A stretch of 64,000 nt of DNA from Parasponia andersonii (lineage: Eukaryota; Streptophyta; Magnoliopsida; Rosales; Cannabaceae): positions 241,427 to 305,426 of the forward strand of contig JXTB01000402.1 in assembly GCA_002914805.1 (NCBI GenBank). Reading direction: 5' to 3'. Positions 46,377 to 58,040 of this stretch are shown piece by piece. The position numbers and the translations under genes are program-made. The notes beneath the pieces are model-generated. The model saw only the letters and a program-made list of their open reading frames with translations. It was not told the DNA's origin and did no database searches. How positions within the stretch are numbered: position 1 is the stretch's first letter; every line of letters starts with the position of its first letter.

Positions 46377-47648
46377 GGGTAAATTGGTAGCAAAAATCCT
46401 TAACTTTTAGGATCTTTGGCACATAGGTCCCCTTTATATTTTGGTGTTTAAATTCTAAACCTCTTTACAATGCTGCACTTTATTAACTTCATCCAACCCT
46501 TTTGTTAGAATGCACGTGCACCTCTACTAGAGTCTACAAAGCTATCATCAGCTTGGTAAAAAAAGAAAAACTAAATGTAATATTTTCCTTTATAAGAAAA
46601 ATACACAAATCTGTCAAACTATATCAAACAAAAATTATAAATTCAGAAAACAAAATCCGAACCTCTACACTCGATTTTATAAACGGCAAGGATGAGGGCT
46701 TAATCGATTTGTAATCGACGACAAGGGATCGTTTTCTCTGTCAATTCTATTCAATTTGCTGGATTTTGAGAATTCTTCTTGTGGAGTTTGCGAAGTGAGA
46801 TTCCTAGGATAATATTAGGGGAAAAAAATTCATATAAGTTCATTTTCCTTGTTCTACAATCTTATTAGTGGTGAAGTAAACACGATGTTGTTAAGTTCAT
46901 CATGTCGTCATTGTTATTGCTTGATTATATTTTTCTTTTTCAACTCTAGAATTTTTTCCTCTTTTTTTTTTTTTTTTAGTTAAGCTTGTGGTCTAAGAGA
47001 TGGAGTTAAACGTATACCTTCTCCTATTTTTATTTTTATTTTTATTAAGCCATGCCATTACCAATCAGTTCAATAGTAGCCTGGGTTAGATTATTTTTGC
47101 TGGGAACTGTATAAAGAAACAAGCTTATAAAGAAGTAGGATTCCAGTGAACCGAAAAAAAAAAAAAGAATTGCCTTTTTTCATGGTTGAAGACGATAAAT
47201 CTCATCCCTGCCCCTTCTCACACCTCTACATCTATAAATATATTGTGAGCGTTTATAACTATCATTAAAAAAAAAAAAAAACAAACAAACAAACAAAACT
47301 CAGGTGAGATTTACCTCATTGGTTTGGATTTGTTTAATAGTTGAGATTTGCCTCATGGATTTGAGTTTGGTTGATTTGGATACTCATTGATTTGATACTA
47401 TGCTTAGCTCAATGATAAACCTCGATTAGGTTTTCTTTCATATCGTCGATAATTTTTGTTAATACTTTTTTTTTTTAATTTGTTTATTCTTCTATGCACG
47501 TGCTTTTAACGAAGAATTGAATGGAATTAACAAAAGCACTAACAGTGCAACACTGTAGAGAGGTTTTGGATTTAAATACCAAAATATAAAGATTTAGGAT
47601 CTATATGTCAAGGTCCTAAATGTTAGGGATTTTTACTGTCAATTACCC
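46377..47648. mobile_element. Mutator-like non-autonomous element with ~165-bp inverted ends and 10-bp target duplication
   Basis: The left 46377-46540 (GGGTAAATTGGTAGCAAAAA, CCTTAACTTTTAGGATCTTT, TATATTTTGGTGTTTAAAT) is matched by the complement of the right end (GGGTAATTGACAGTAAAAAT, CCCTAACATTTAGGACCTTG, TATATTTTGGTATTTAAAT). The flanks are TTTTCAAAAT (46367-46376) and TTTTCAAGAT (47649-47658), 9 of 10 identical, the length expected for Mutator-type insertion. The 1272-bp element encodes no transposase. Its interior (46700-47300) could be captured DNA but contains nothing I recognise. Confidence 0.75.
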
Positions 47649-47658
47649 TTTTCAAGAT

Positions 47659-48604
47659 ATTCAGAAAATTTTGACTAAATTATTCGGTTAACAAAAATAG
47701 TGTACTCTTTTCAGTTTTTACTTTCGTTAAATTATCAAAATACATAATATATAAAAAATGTACCATGCTCCCCTCTAAAAAAAAACCGTACTTGTGTGCA
47801 ACTAAAGTACATCTATTATTGACATCAAAAATTGGTTAATCCACACCAAAATTGATGTAACAACTAGATTATAATTTTGGTCGATAAAGTATAAAATATA
47901 GAAAATGACACAGTTTTGTAATGGTTCAGCTAAAATTAAGAGAATTTGTAAGAGAAATTCTACAATAATATTTTTAAGAGAATCTGATCCCCTTCATTTT
48001 GTGTTGGGATTTATATATAATGTTTGAAATGGGTTCACTATGGTGTTACTGTAGCAAGCATGGTAGCGATTGGAAATAATATGGGACTATCAGGAGTGTT
48101 TAAGTTTTGTCTCTCTATCTTGTTCAGTGTGGCATAATTTCATCAATAATTGAAGACATTATTTTGAGGCGGGCCTGCTCATTCTTAATTATTATCCCTT
48201 TACTCAATATTTTGAGTAGGTCTTCTCGTATCGAACTTATCATGGCTGATGTCACACCAAACGAGCAGACCATATTTGAGCAGCTAAGAATTTATGCATA
48301 ACAAATATTTGGAGAGAGAACTAGTGTAAGGTTTATAATTAAGGACTTGTATTTTGTATTTTGAGAAAATGTTTGCACTTTCTATAGTTTTTTTTTAATG
48401 GAAATCTCCTTCGACATTGATATTTTCACATAGTTCTAGGAGCTAGTACCTTATCATTGCTTAGGCTTATAGACCGATTAAATACATCATATTCTAGAAT
48501 TTAGTAATTCATAATTTTTATAACTGGCATGCATTATTGTGAATATAGTAGTCCAGTAGTTTTAGTCGTTTAGTTTGTGGTAATTAGTGTTATGTTTTAG
48601 ATTT
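47659..48604. other. Intergenic region, nothing assigned
   Basis: AT-rich. A plus-strand open frame at 48107-48301 (64 codons, MADVTPNEQTIFEQLRIYA end) is too short and isolated to support as a gene. Confidence 0.45.
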
Positions 48605-49125
48605 AAGGTACAAATGATCTTTACGGTCCAATTTGTGGCAATTTGGACTTCAAAATTCTAATTGTGGTAATTAAATCTCTAAATTCTTTGATTTAAAGTA
48701 ATCTAGTCTCTAAATTATCTAAATTGTAATACACTGTTAAAAATTTGACTAAAAACACATTTGAAAAATATGTTATAATATTTAAAAGTATATTTAAGAA
48801 AAAATAAATTGAACAAAAGGATTTAGAGATTGAAAAAAACACAGTATTTGCATCTTTAAGGTTTTTTGAGCTACAAATTTACAAAGTAAATTTTTTATGT
48901 TGATCATTTTTATGATAAAAGTCCCAAATTACCTTCAAAAATACTTTTAGATGCTACTACGTATATTTTACGTGTATTTTTGTTTAGAAATTTAACATCA
49001 AAGTGTAATTTAGACAATTCAAAAAATTTAAATTATTTCAAATCAAAAAATTTAAGAATTTAACTATCATCGTCAGAAGTTGGAAGTCCAAATTGCTACA
49101 AATTGGACCATTTGTGCCATTAACT
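48605..49125. mobile_element. Long-inverted-repeat MITE, about 0.5 kb
   Basis: The left end (GGTCCAATTTGTGGCAATTT, GGACTTCAAAATTC, ATTCTTTGATTTAAAGTAAT) mirrors the complement of the right end (GGTCCAATTTGTAGCAATTT, GGACTTCCAACTTC, ATTTTTTGATTTGAAATAAT). Inverted repeats are about 125 bp at each side. No ORF. The target duplication is not resolved. Confidence 0.65.
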
Positions 49126-50401
49126 CATCTGTTTTTCATGAGCAAAATAAATAAGAGCGGTTCTCTTGTCATATCTCTGCTTAGTCTTTCCGTTCATTTG
49201 TTTTTGAACTTTCTATACTATTTATAAATAATACTTTCAATGAAAACTTAAAATCTAATTACTACTTTTTGTAACCCCATTCTTTCTATCACATTTCCAT
49301 TTCTCCTCATTTTCTTCTCTTTCATTTGATCTCACCTTTCTTCTAAACAACAAATTTAGGAGTTTTCTACTACTTAGGTGACAAAGTGTATTTAATTTTA
49401 GACTTGTAATTCTTGTTAAAAAGTGGGTTAGTACGTGAATACAGAGAGAATAAATTTAATTAACCACATACCACTTTTCTTTTCCAATTAATTATTTATA
49501 ACACCTATTTTTTGGGGTTTGTCCTTTTTTTACCACTTTTGAATATGAAAGGTCCATTTTACCATTCAAATTCATGGCTTTGCTACTTTCTCCATCCTCT
49601 CTCTCTCTCTCTCTCTTGATCTTCCTCTCCGACGCTGGCGACAGCAACCTCAGTACCACCGAATTTCTAGCCACCAACTATGAGGCCATGACTAGATTTT
49701 TCTCTCTCTCTCTCTCTCAATTAATTTTCTTCTCCGACAGTGGCAATGAGGACCAACGGCGATGGCGATCTTGATACCATCAAATTTCTAGCCACCACCT
49801 AATTTCCAGATCTTACTATCCCAGGTTGAGTTTTTCTCCGTCTAAGGCTGTCGTTTGTTGATTTCACGGTCATTCTCTCATGCACATACTTCGTGTCGCT
49901 GCTCTTGTTTGGAAAATAACTGCCACCAAGTTGCAGTTGGTTTGGTACGAGTTTATTTTGGGGTTCTTTAATAAAAGCGGTATGATACAGTGGTAGTATT
50001 ATGTTTAATTAATTAGTTTAAAGAAGTGGTAATTACCAACTTAACTCCGAATAATAGACAAAAAATTATGATTCCATGTGTTCGAATAAAATCTTCAGAG
50101 AAAGAAGTTAGAAAGGCTATTGCATTATCCTACATTATCTGTTATGACTTGATAACAATAACTTTTAAGATGGAAAGGGAAAATATGGTTAAAAAAGGAT
50201 CCTGTTTAAGAAAGTAGTGGGAATGGTATGTAAACAAACTTCAAGGTTTTTTTCTTAACAAGAAAAAAAAAAAAAAAACAATTTATGTAATAAAAAAGTA
50301 ATTTCATTAAGGATTTTTCGGTGTGATAAAAAATCATTACTAAAAGGATATGAGAAATGAGTAGAAGTAGTGATGGTAATAGACCCACCCAATAAAAGGA
50401 G
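49126..50401. other. Intergenic region with a CT-rich direct repeat
   Basis: Holds the duplicated CT-rich segment 49560-49800. No convincing gene up to the Tat insertion. Confidence 0.5.
49560..49800 (+). repeat. ~120-bp direct repeat with (CT)n tracts
   Basis: TTTCTAGCCACCA-C occurs at about 49664 and 49784, each preceded by a (CT)8-10 tract and CTTCTCCGAC/CTCTCCGACG. The two units have diverged. Confidence 0.7.
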
Positions 50402-51229
50402 TGTGGGACCCGTTCCCAAATTATACGCCACGTGGAAGATTAAGTGGCATAATAAGTCACAAGTAGGGTCCACCGTCTGACATGCATCAAGAGTGATTAG
50501 CTAAAGGCCATACGAGTCGCACATGATACCACATCGGCTATTGGGCTGTCCGAAGTTAGGACTGAACCCATCTCAGACCCTGGATAGACTCGGCCCAGTC
50601 CGATTCTCACCTTAATAGCTGGGGGGTCGGAAGCCCCAAGGATCTTCCACCAGAATACAATGGAAGCAACTCACAGCTCTAGACCCAGACAGAGCATTTA
50701 ATGCTATCCTAAGTAGGTGTGCGCAGGGGGCAAGCCGTCCTGACAGAACGACAATTTGTTCAAATCTTGCTCCTGATAGACTCGAGCCACAGGAGACGGC
50801 AGAAACCAGGCTACAGCGGTATAGCAGAGATCACGGTAATCACGGCCTGTGACCTCTGGAAAAATTCTGGAGGAAAAAGGTACTCGGTCCTGAGATTGTA
50901 AATCGGGTGGTACACAATCTCAGGACTATACATATATGAGTCATACGTTCCCAAAAGGAGGCATATACGCTTACAAAAAGAAGTATATAAAAAAGTTTAC
51001 GAGCAATAAATAAATATATACTCATATAGAACTAAATCCTTGCTACCCTGAATCAAAGAAAGACCACTGACTTAAGCATCGGAGAGTCTTTGCAGGTGGC
51101 CACCCCCGCCTCTCTGATCCTGTCCGGAGTTAAGAGCACTTTGGGATAGCGAGGACACGTGGACAGTTGGAGAATATAGCATCAGCGGTTTAGAGACACG
51201 TAGACGGCTGGTGAGAAACCTCTCCAACA
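50402..51229 (+). repeat. Tat element 5' LTR
   Basis: 828 bp, TGTGGGACCCGTTCCC...CCTCTCCAACA. It contains a likely promoter segment (GAAGTATATAAAAAAG near 50980). Confidence 0.9.
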
Positions 51230-51249
51230 GTTTAGCGCCGTCTGTGGGA
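51230..51249 (+). other. Primer-binding site of the Tat element
   Basis: GTTTAGCGCCGTCTGTGGGA directly after the LTR, the GGCGCCGTCTGTGGGA type seen in plant Tat elements. I did not determine the priming tRNA. Confidence 0.6.
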
Positions 51250-51318
51250 AAAGGTTGAGCGTGAGAAAAAAGAGTAGGAGACTCACGGTCGTGCTCTCCC
51301 CGAACAAAAGGCCATACA

Positions 51319-51530
51319 ATGTCGGATGGTACCCTCGAGGATGACAACCAGGAGCACACGTCCCGACACCGAAGGGAGCTCCCGAGAAGCACGACCAGAT
51401 CTGGAGCAAAAGCCGGATCAGATGCTCGCCGCCCTGACGGAATCAAACCGAAAGGCAAAAATGGTCCACGAGGCCGTCCTGAGTTTAAGGAACGAAGTCC
51501 CAGAGGTGCGCAAAAACTGATGGAGGAAAT
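51319..51530 (+). pseudogene. Tat gag N-terminal-like leader (fossil part)
   Basis: Opens with MSDGTLEDDNQEHTSRH. A charged segment, QKPDQMLAALTESNRKAKMV, follows. It sits where gag begins in Tat elements. The rest of gag is not recognised. Confidence 0.4.
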
Positions 51531-52511
51531 CCGAGAGGGAATATGCGGCAACCACTCTGGCGGGCGCAGCCTCGCCCACAAGGCTCTAACGGCCGGATAC
51601 TTTTGGCCATACATGATGGCAGAGGCAGCCTGATTCATCAAGAAATATAATAAATGCCAGAGGTTCGCCCCAAATGGGATCTGGATATCGTCGGAAAGCT
51701 CCCCAGAAGTCCAGGGGAAAGGAGGTACATCCTGCTGGCCACGGATTACTTCACCAAATAGGTAGAGGCTGAAACCTACACGACCGTTAATAAGGCAGAC
51801 ACGATTAACTTCATCTGGAAGAATATAATCTGTCGATTCGGGATCCCGAAAGAGATACACGCCGATCATGGCACATAGTTCCAAAATGCTAAGCTCAAGG
51901 AGTTGTGCGAGCTGTATGATATGAGGCTTAGTTTCTCTTCCGTGAACTACCCTCAGGGGAACGGCCAAGCAGAGGCAACGAATAAAGCCATATTCAGTAA
52001 CATCAAAAAGAACTTGCAAGAGGCTCAAGGCAAGTGGATAGAAGAACTGCCGGCCATTGTGTGGGCCTATCGAACCACAGAGCGGAGGTCGACTGGAAGA
52101 ACACCATTTGCCATGGTCTACGGATCAGAGGCTGTGATCCCAACCGAGGTCAGCCTCCTGACCCTCTGCTCTGAAGTGGTAAGAGATGCCCCCTTAAACG
52201 AACGTCAACTAAGCCGCAACACAGACCTCCTAGAAGAAACGAGAAACATGGCTCTGGTCCACCTGGCTTCATACCACCAGCAGGCTAGGTCCTACTACGC
52301 AAAAAATGTTAGTGCTCGACGATTTAATGCCGGGGATTGGGTCCTGAAAGTTAGAACAGGAAATTCCTCGAAACTGAACTCCAATTGGATCAGATCCTAT
52401 GAGGTGATCAAAGCGCTAGACAATGGTGCGTACATCTTGAAAGAACTCAGGACCGGAAAAAATTTTTCGAACACGTGGAATGTTCAACACTTGAAAAAGT
52501 ATCACGTGTAA
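51520..52511 (+). pseudogene. Tat integrase region (fossil part)
   Basis: Contains EEIREGICGNHSGGRSLAHK (zinc-binding part), then ATDYFTK and CRFGIPKEIHADHG (catalytic core), NYPQGNGQAEATNKAIFSNI, TPFAMVYGSEAVIPTEV and a C-terminal GDWVLKVRTGNSSKLNSNW, ending at a stop at 52509-52511. This is the standard order of Tat-lineage integrase. Confidence 0.85.
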
Positions 52512-52602
52512 AGCACATGCATATGATGTAAGAATGCTTATATTATTGAAAAGCTTAAATCCAAAACAGGTCAATTTCCCTTTTTTTGCCGCATGGATTC
52601 AT

Positions 52603-53222
52603 CTTTTGGGCTGCTACAGAAAAAGGTCTGCCCACAGTGGCAGACCCCACGTTTTATTTGCACATGCAAAAAATCATACCGGGCTGCTATGGAAAAGGGT
52701 CTGTCCACAGTGGTAGACCCCACGCCTCAGTTGCACAAAAAATCATACTGGGCTACCACGGAAAATGGTCTGCCCACAGTGGCAGACCCCACGCCTCAGT
52801 AGCACAAAAAATCATACCGGGTTGCTACGAAAAAGGGTCTATTCACAGTGGCAGACCCCACGCCTCAGTTGCACAAAAAATCATACTGGGCTGCTACGGA
52901 AAAGGGTCTGCCCACAGTGGCAGACCCCACGCCTCAGTTGCACAGAAAATCATACCGGGTTGCCATGGAAAAGGGTCTGCCCACAGTGGCAGACCCCACG
53001 TTTTATTTGCAGAGGCAAAAAATCATACCGGGCTACTACAGAAAAGGGTCTGCCCACAATAGTAGACCCCACGCCTCAATTACACAGAAAATCATACCGG
53101 GTTGCCATGGAAAAAGGTCTGCCCACAGTGGCAGACCCCACGTTTTATTTGCACAAGCAAAAAATCATACCGGGCTGCTACAGAAAAGGGTCCGCCCACA
53201 GTGGCAGACCCCGCGCCTCAGT
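52603..53222 (+). repeat. Tandem array 1: 69-bp unit (with 73-bp variants), about 9 copies, each with a hairpin
   Basis: AAATCATAC starts at 52671, 52740, 52809, 52878, 52947, 53020, 53089 and 53162 (periods 69, 69, 69, 69, 73, 69, 73). Most units carry GGTCTGCC-CACAGT-GGCAGACC, a perfect 8-9 bp stem with a 6-base loop. The longer units have GTTTTATTTGCA in place of GCCTCAGTTGCA. The array directly follows integrase. Confidence 0.95.
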
Positions 53223-53249
53223 TGCGGACCATACGCACTATTCGCATAA

Positions 53250-54130
53250 TCAACGATCGTACTATGGGAGTTACGTCGCTTGTCGACGACCCGAGAAAAC
53301 GTAAGAAGAGGAAAGAACTACGCAACAAAAACTTGCCAGCAGACCTAAAAAATGATCGTACTATGGGAGTCACGTCGCTTGTCGACGACCCGAGAAAACG
53401 TACGAAGAGAAAAGAGCTGCGCAACAAAAACTTGCTAGGAGACCTCAAAAACGATCGTACTATGGGAGTCACGTCACTTGTCGACGACCCGAGAAAATGT
53501 ACGAAGAGGAAAAACTGCGCAACAAAAACTTGCCAGTAGACCTAAAAAATGATCGTACTATGGGAGTTACGTCGCTTATCGACAACCCGAGAAAATATAC
53601 GAAGAGGAAAGAGCTGCACAACCAAAAACTTGCCAGCAAACCTCAAAAACGATCGTACTATGGGAGTCACGTCGCTTGTCGACGACCTGAGAAAACATAC
53701 GAAGAGGAAAGAGCTGCCCAACAAAAACTTGCTAGCAGACCTCAAAAACGATCGTATTATGGGGATCACGTCGCTTGTCGATGACCCGAGAAAACGTACG
53801 AAGAGGAAAGAACTGCGCAACCAGAAACTTGCTAGCAGACCTCAAAAACGATCGTACTATGGGGATCACGTCGCTTATCGACGACCTGAGAAAATGTACT
53901 AAGAGGAAAGAGCTGCGCAATCAAAACTTGCCAGCAGACCTCAAAAATGATCGTACTATGGGAATCACGTCGCTTGTCGATGACCCGAGAAAACGTACGA
54001 AGAAGGAGGAGCTGCACAACCAAAACTTGCCAGCAGACCTCGAAAATGATCGTACTATGGGAATCACATCGTGTAATAAAATGCTTGCTGATGGCCCGAG
54101 AAAACGTACGAGGAGAAAAGGGGCTGCGCA
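53250..54130 (+). repeat. Tandem array 2: 99-bp unit, about 9 copies
   Basis: GATCGTA starts at 53255, 53354, 53453, 53551, 53651, 53750, 53850, 53949 and 54048 (periods 98-100). The consensus includes TATGGGAGTCACGTCGCTTG and TCGACGACCCGAGAAAACGT. One plus-strand frame reads a 33-residue basic peptide unit beginning DRTMGVTSLVDDPRK. Confidence 0.95.
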
Positions 54131-54149
54131 ACCCAAAAGCTTGGATCAG

Positions 54150-54375
54150 GATCCACCCGTTGGAAGTGGACCCTCCCTAAGAAACATTTTAGCTATACGA
54201 AGAGCTAAAGAAAAGCATGGTCAGAATCCACCCATTGGAAGTGGACCCTCCCTAAGGAAAATTTTAGCTATACGAAGAGCTAAAGGAAAGCATGGTCGGA
54301 ATCCACCCATTGGAAATCGACCCTCTATAAGGAACCTTTAGCTATACAAAGACCTAAAGGAAAGCAGACTCTACT
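54150..54375 (+). repeat. Tandem array 3: 75-bp unit, three copies
   Basis: CCACCC starts at 54153, 54228 and 54303, each unit carrying GGAAGTGGACCCTC and TTTTAGCTATACGAAGAGCT-like words. A decayed unit follows at about 54425. Confidence 0.9.
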
Positions 54376-54485
54376 CGAGGGATGGTTTAATTGCGCATGG
54401 GCAAGATGTGAACGAATTTGGAGTCCACCCGTTGGAAGTAGTCCAGTGCTAGATCAAACGTAAGGATGGAAATTAAGATTAAAAT

Positions 54486-57400
54486 CTATTTATTATGTCC
54501 TAAAAGTACAAAGCGCACGGTCAATAGTGGCGCACGCTCGTGAGCCCTATTTATGGGAGGCAGGTCACGAACGGACTCGTAGGGAGACATCAGAGTGGTA
54601 GTGCCCTGTTTGTTCCTGATAAGAGCTGAGCCTAGGCCTTCTCCTTTGCAGCGACGGGTCCAAACAATGGTCGACCAACCCCTGGAGCTGGTTCCGAGCG
54701 CGGTCCCATTTGGGGTCGGAGAAGTCCAGCCACACACGTGGGTCGAACTCTACCAAAGCAGGTCATAACAGAAGTTATACCTCCTTAAAATCGGATGAGC
54801 CAAAGCTTATATCCCTATCTCTGGAACTAATCTTGTCAGTCATAGCTCGAGGAGGACTCATTAACAGTCTACAACAAGGTTTGACTTTACCTAGACGTGG
54901 TCAACAAAGAAAAAGAAAATAGACTAAAGAGAATTGCACTATTCTTATTATTTATATGGAGGATTACAACGAGAGTTAGCTTTACAAATGTACAAAATTA
55001 GGGACCCTAATTACCTCCGGCTAGAGGAGCGCAGCCAGTCCCGGTGCTTGGACCAGCCCCAGTGGAGGGTGGCGTACCAGGGTCGGATTCATCACTGGAC
55101 AAAATGACTGCACCAGACCCCTCACCAGTTGAGACCCCAAGACCAGGCTAACCACCAGAGGCTTCCGAGGTGTGATCTGGTAGACCAGAAGCGGGGATAG
55201 GCTCTTTGGCAACAAAGGCGGATGTTGAAGGCCCGTCATTTTTCGCAGCAAGCATCTTCAGCACGTCAGTGGGGTATGTGATGCTGATCCCATCCCCAAG
55301 CTGCTGCATGTAGTACTTGACAGAATAGTGGTCTCTCTCGATGCCTTTCTGCTCGTCAAACTGGTCTGGCATTACCACCTCAGCGTGGCCTTTGAATTCT
55401 CTATTTTCCCAGCCAGACCTGTAACTTTCCGCAGAAAGGACATCCACCTGCCTCTGGTACCTCATTTTTAGCATCTCCGCGTCTGCCTGCCTATCCCTTA
55501 GTGCCGCCAGCCTTAGCTCCGCTTGCCGCTGCGATAAGTCGACCAAAAAAGTGTTAATGTCGACAAGGTCCTCGTTATATTTGTGAGACATCTCTACAGG
55601 AGCACCCATCAGATTTTTATGATCCAAGTAGAGATGTTGATTTACCTTGTTGGACCGATCAAGCCTGCATTGTAGGGAGTGGGCCTCTAGCTTGGATTTC
55701 ACCTTGAATTTCCTCGCTTCTTTGGCATCATCGACAACCCTATCGCGAGCGATGAAAGCCAACCCCATCTCTACCCCTGTGCTCTGTAATTCTTGCTCCT
55801 TGACCCTTAGCTCGTTCTGAGCAAGTCTGGCGGCCTTAGATTGAGCAAGTTTTTCAGCCTCCGCCTCGACCAGTCTCGTAGCCAGCTCCTCGCGCCTGGT
55901 TCTCTCGACACTCAGAGCGTGAGCCACCGCATTACTGACCCTCGCCTCCTCGAGGCTCCGATATAAATCGAAGTCAGACCTCAACTCGACTAGGGCGGCC
56001 TCACTGCGCTTGGCCAATGCAGAGCGAGAGCTCAGCTAATCGGTCAAATCCCTGACACGAGAGGAATAAAAAGACCGGATGGCAGCCAGCTGCAAGTTAA
56101 ACAAAAAAAGGGGGGTCAGTGTTTAGCAAAGATGCTGAAAAACATAGAAGCAACCGAGTGGACCAAACCTGTGCGAAGGTACGGCTGGTGACAAGCTCGA
56201 CATTCTCCAAAGAGAGCGCCTCTAGCTCTAGCTCTGTGGCTGGACCCTCTCTTTGGGGGTTGCCCACGCCTGGAGAACACGGCTCTACTCCGCTAGCCGT
56301 GAGGGCACCCTCTCCCCCAGCCGAGCATGCCTCCAAAGCAGTGGCAATAGGGACGGAGGAAAGCCCGGTGCCACCGAGAGCACTGTCGGCCACGACGGGA
56401 GGTGGTGCATCTCCTCTTGGCGGGCCGCTGCGCACGGACCTTATTCTCCTTATAAGGGTCAGCGTGGCCCCGTCGTCATCACTATCAGACGAGGGGGCAA
56501 CCCTGCCCCTCTTCTCCGTCCAGCCCTCTTCTTCGTTAGATGAGCCGACTTCGTGGCGCCGCTTTATTGGGACCGGGGGAGGGGAAGATAGCCGAGACTT
56601 CAACCTCGGAGCCCCTCTACTGAGCTCGGCGATCTCCCCACTGAGGCAAGTAGCACCCGATTTCGAACCAGAGTCAGGGGTGGATGAGGTTGGTGCAGTA
56701 AACCCCCCAGCCAGACTCAGGGGCGTCTCCTCACCATATACGGTCCTCGTAGCAGACATTCCCCTGGATGGAGGTCCGCCTGCAGTCGGAGCGGGGGACC
56801 GCAGGCACTTCATCTCCTGAGAGCACCACGAGAAGCCGGCCAGCGGGTGCCGTGGGGTGAGCCTTATGTGCCGCGGCTCCCCCCTTGGCAGGGGAGGGGT
56901 CAGCCGATGGGCCCGTCTCAGAACCTGCAAAGAACAAGCAACATGTTTAGGTCATGGCCATAATCTGACTCACGAAGCTTAAGAATGCGAAAATGAACCC
57001 ACCCCTAGTCCTCTTGGGGGTGATGGCTTCCTCCCTGCGGAGCCTGACGCACTCCTCGGCCACTAACCTCACGGCTTCCTCGAGCTCATGGCTAGACAAC
57101 GCCGCCAGGTCGTTGGAGCCTGCCAATTGGCTTGAAGCCATAACCTGCTAACCCACCATAGCGATTCGATCATGCTCATCCCGACGGAATCGGTTCAGGG
57201 CAGTGGCGTCAAGTCAGCTCCGCAGGTGCTTTGTGATGACCTAGGTATCCAGAGGGAAGAGAAGGTATAAAACCATCCTAGGCATCATATTCATCACCAA
57301 GGGGTTGAGGACGGCCTGAATGTACCGGCAGTCCCCAGGAGATTTGAAGATGACGATCCTCTCCAGGCCTTTGAGCCACCCCGCCGACAATTGTGGCTCG

Positions 57401-58040
57401 AACCTGTTCTCTTCTGCCGAGGCTGCACAAGAAAAATTAACGTGAGCAATAACAGACAAGAAGAACGCAGACCCGAAAATCATGACCTAGCACTTACTCT
57501 ATAGGAAAGCTGAGGGAATTTGGAAGTGCTCGCCATTCACCCAAGGGGAGCACCACGCCCTTCCAACGGTGTATAGCCTAGCGTGGGAGTCCCATTGCTT
57601 GTCTGACCTCGGCAATCCCTAGAAGATATGATGCCCCGATAGCAGTTGGAGCTAAAAGGTGGGGTAGGAACACTTCTTGGGGATGAGGGTGAGTTTGTAA
57701 GTATAAAAAACCACCTCCAGGTCGATGTGCAGGTTATAGAGAACTGACAGGGTAGAAAGCCCCATCAGAATCATGACCTCATTTGCGTTTAACTGCATCG
57801 GATGGATCTCAGTCAAAGCAAAGAATTGGTGGATTAGAGGAGGAAGAGGGAATTGTAGCCATTCCAGATGTTTTCTGCCTAAGATAATAGAGCCCTCGGG
57901 GGTAGAGGGACGAAGATACCAATCCGCGGGGCCTTCGACCCTTTGCAGTGTCACTCTACCGAGGAGGCAGAGCTATCTCCTCAGTGAATCCAACTCCGAA
58001 TCCACGATAGGGCGTAATTCCTGATCTTGGCTTGAGGCCA
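54486..58040 (-). pseudogene. Block of antisense extra ORFs of the Tat element
   Basis: The minus strand over this block is unusually open and GC-richer than its surroundings. Reading from the right, the part at 57652-57954 has a hydrophobic module (WLQFPLPPLIHQFFALTEIH, MQLNANEVMILMGLS) like the putative gypsy-type transposon family and like the left element's 795-1349. The part at 56097-56930 is Pro/Ser/Arg-rich, with a likely nuclear stretch PIKRRHEVGSS. The part at 55148-56017 is a long charged coiled coil (VERTRREELATRLVEAEAEK). Extra antisense ORFs are known in Tat elements, but their function is not. It is interrupted, and the pieces are described separately on purpose. Confidence 0.65.
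55148..56017 (-). pseudogene. Coiled-coil part of the Tat antisense ORF block
   Basis: A 289-codon open frame. Residues ~1-190 are dominated by Ala, Glu, Arg, Leu and Gln heptad-like sequence (ELRSDFDLYRSLEEARVSNA, QSKAARLAQNELRVKEQEL). A tail follows with EFKGHAEVVMPDQFDEQKG and YYMQQLGDGISITYPTDVLK. It may mediate oligomerisation by analogy with other coiled coils. No direct function is known. Confidence 0.5.

Noticed and set aside
52603-53222. CRISPR-like appearance of regularly spaced palindromic repeats
   Set aside because: There are no unique spacers (whole units repeat), it lies in a plant retroelement, and there are no cas genes.
53218-54136. Overlapping open frames on both strands through the 99-bp array
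   Set aside because: A repeat unit of 99 bp keeps any stop-free frame open automatically. Without homology these are not genes.
56119-56820. 233-codon plus-strand open frame opposite the Tat antisense ORF block
   Set aside because: The Pro/Ser-rich frame is a mirror of the GC-rich antisense coding sequence. The minus-strand reading fits the known architecture better.
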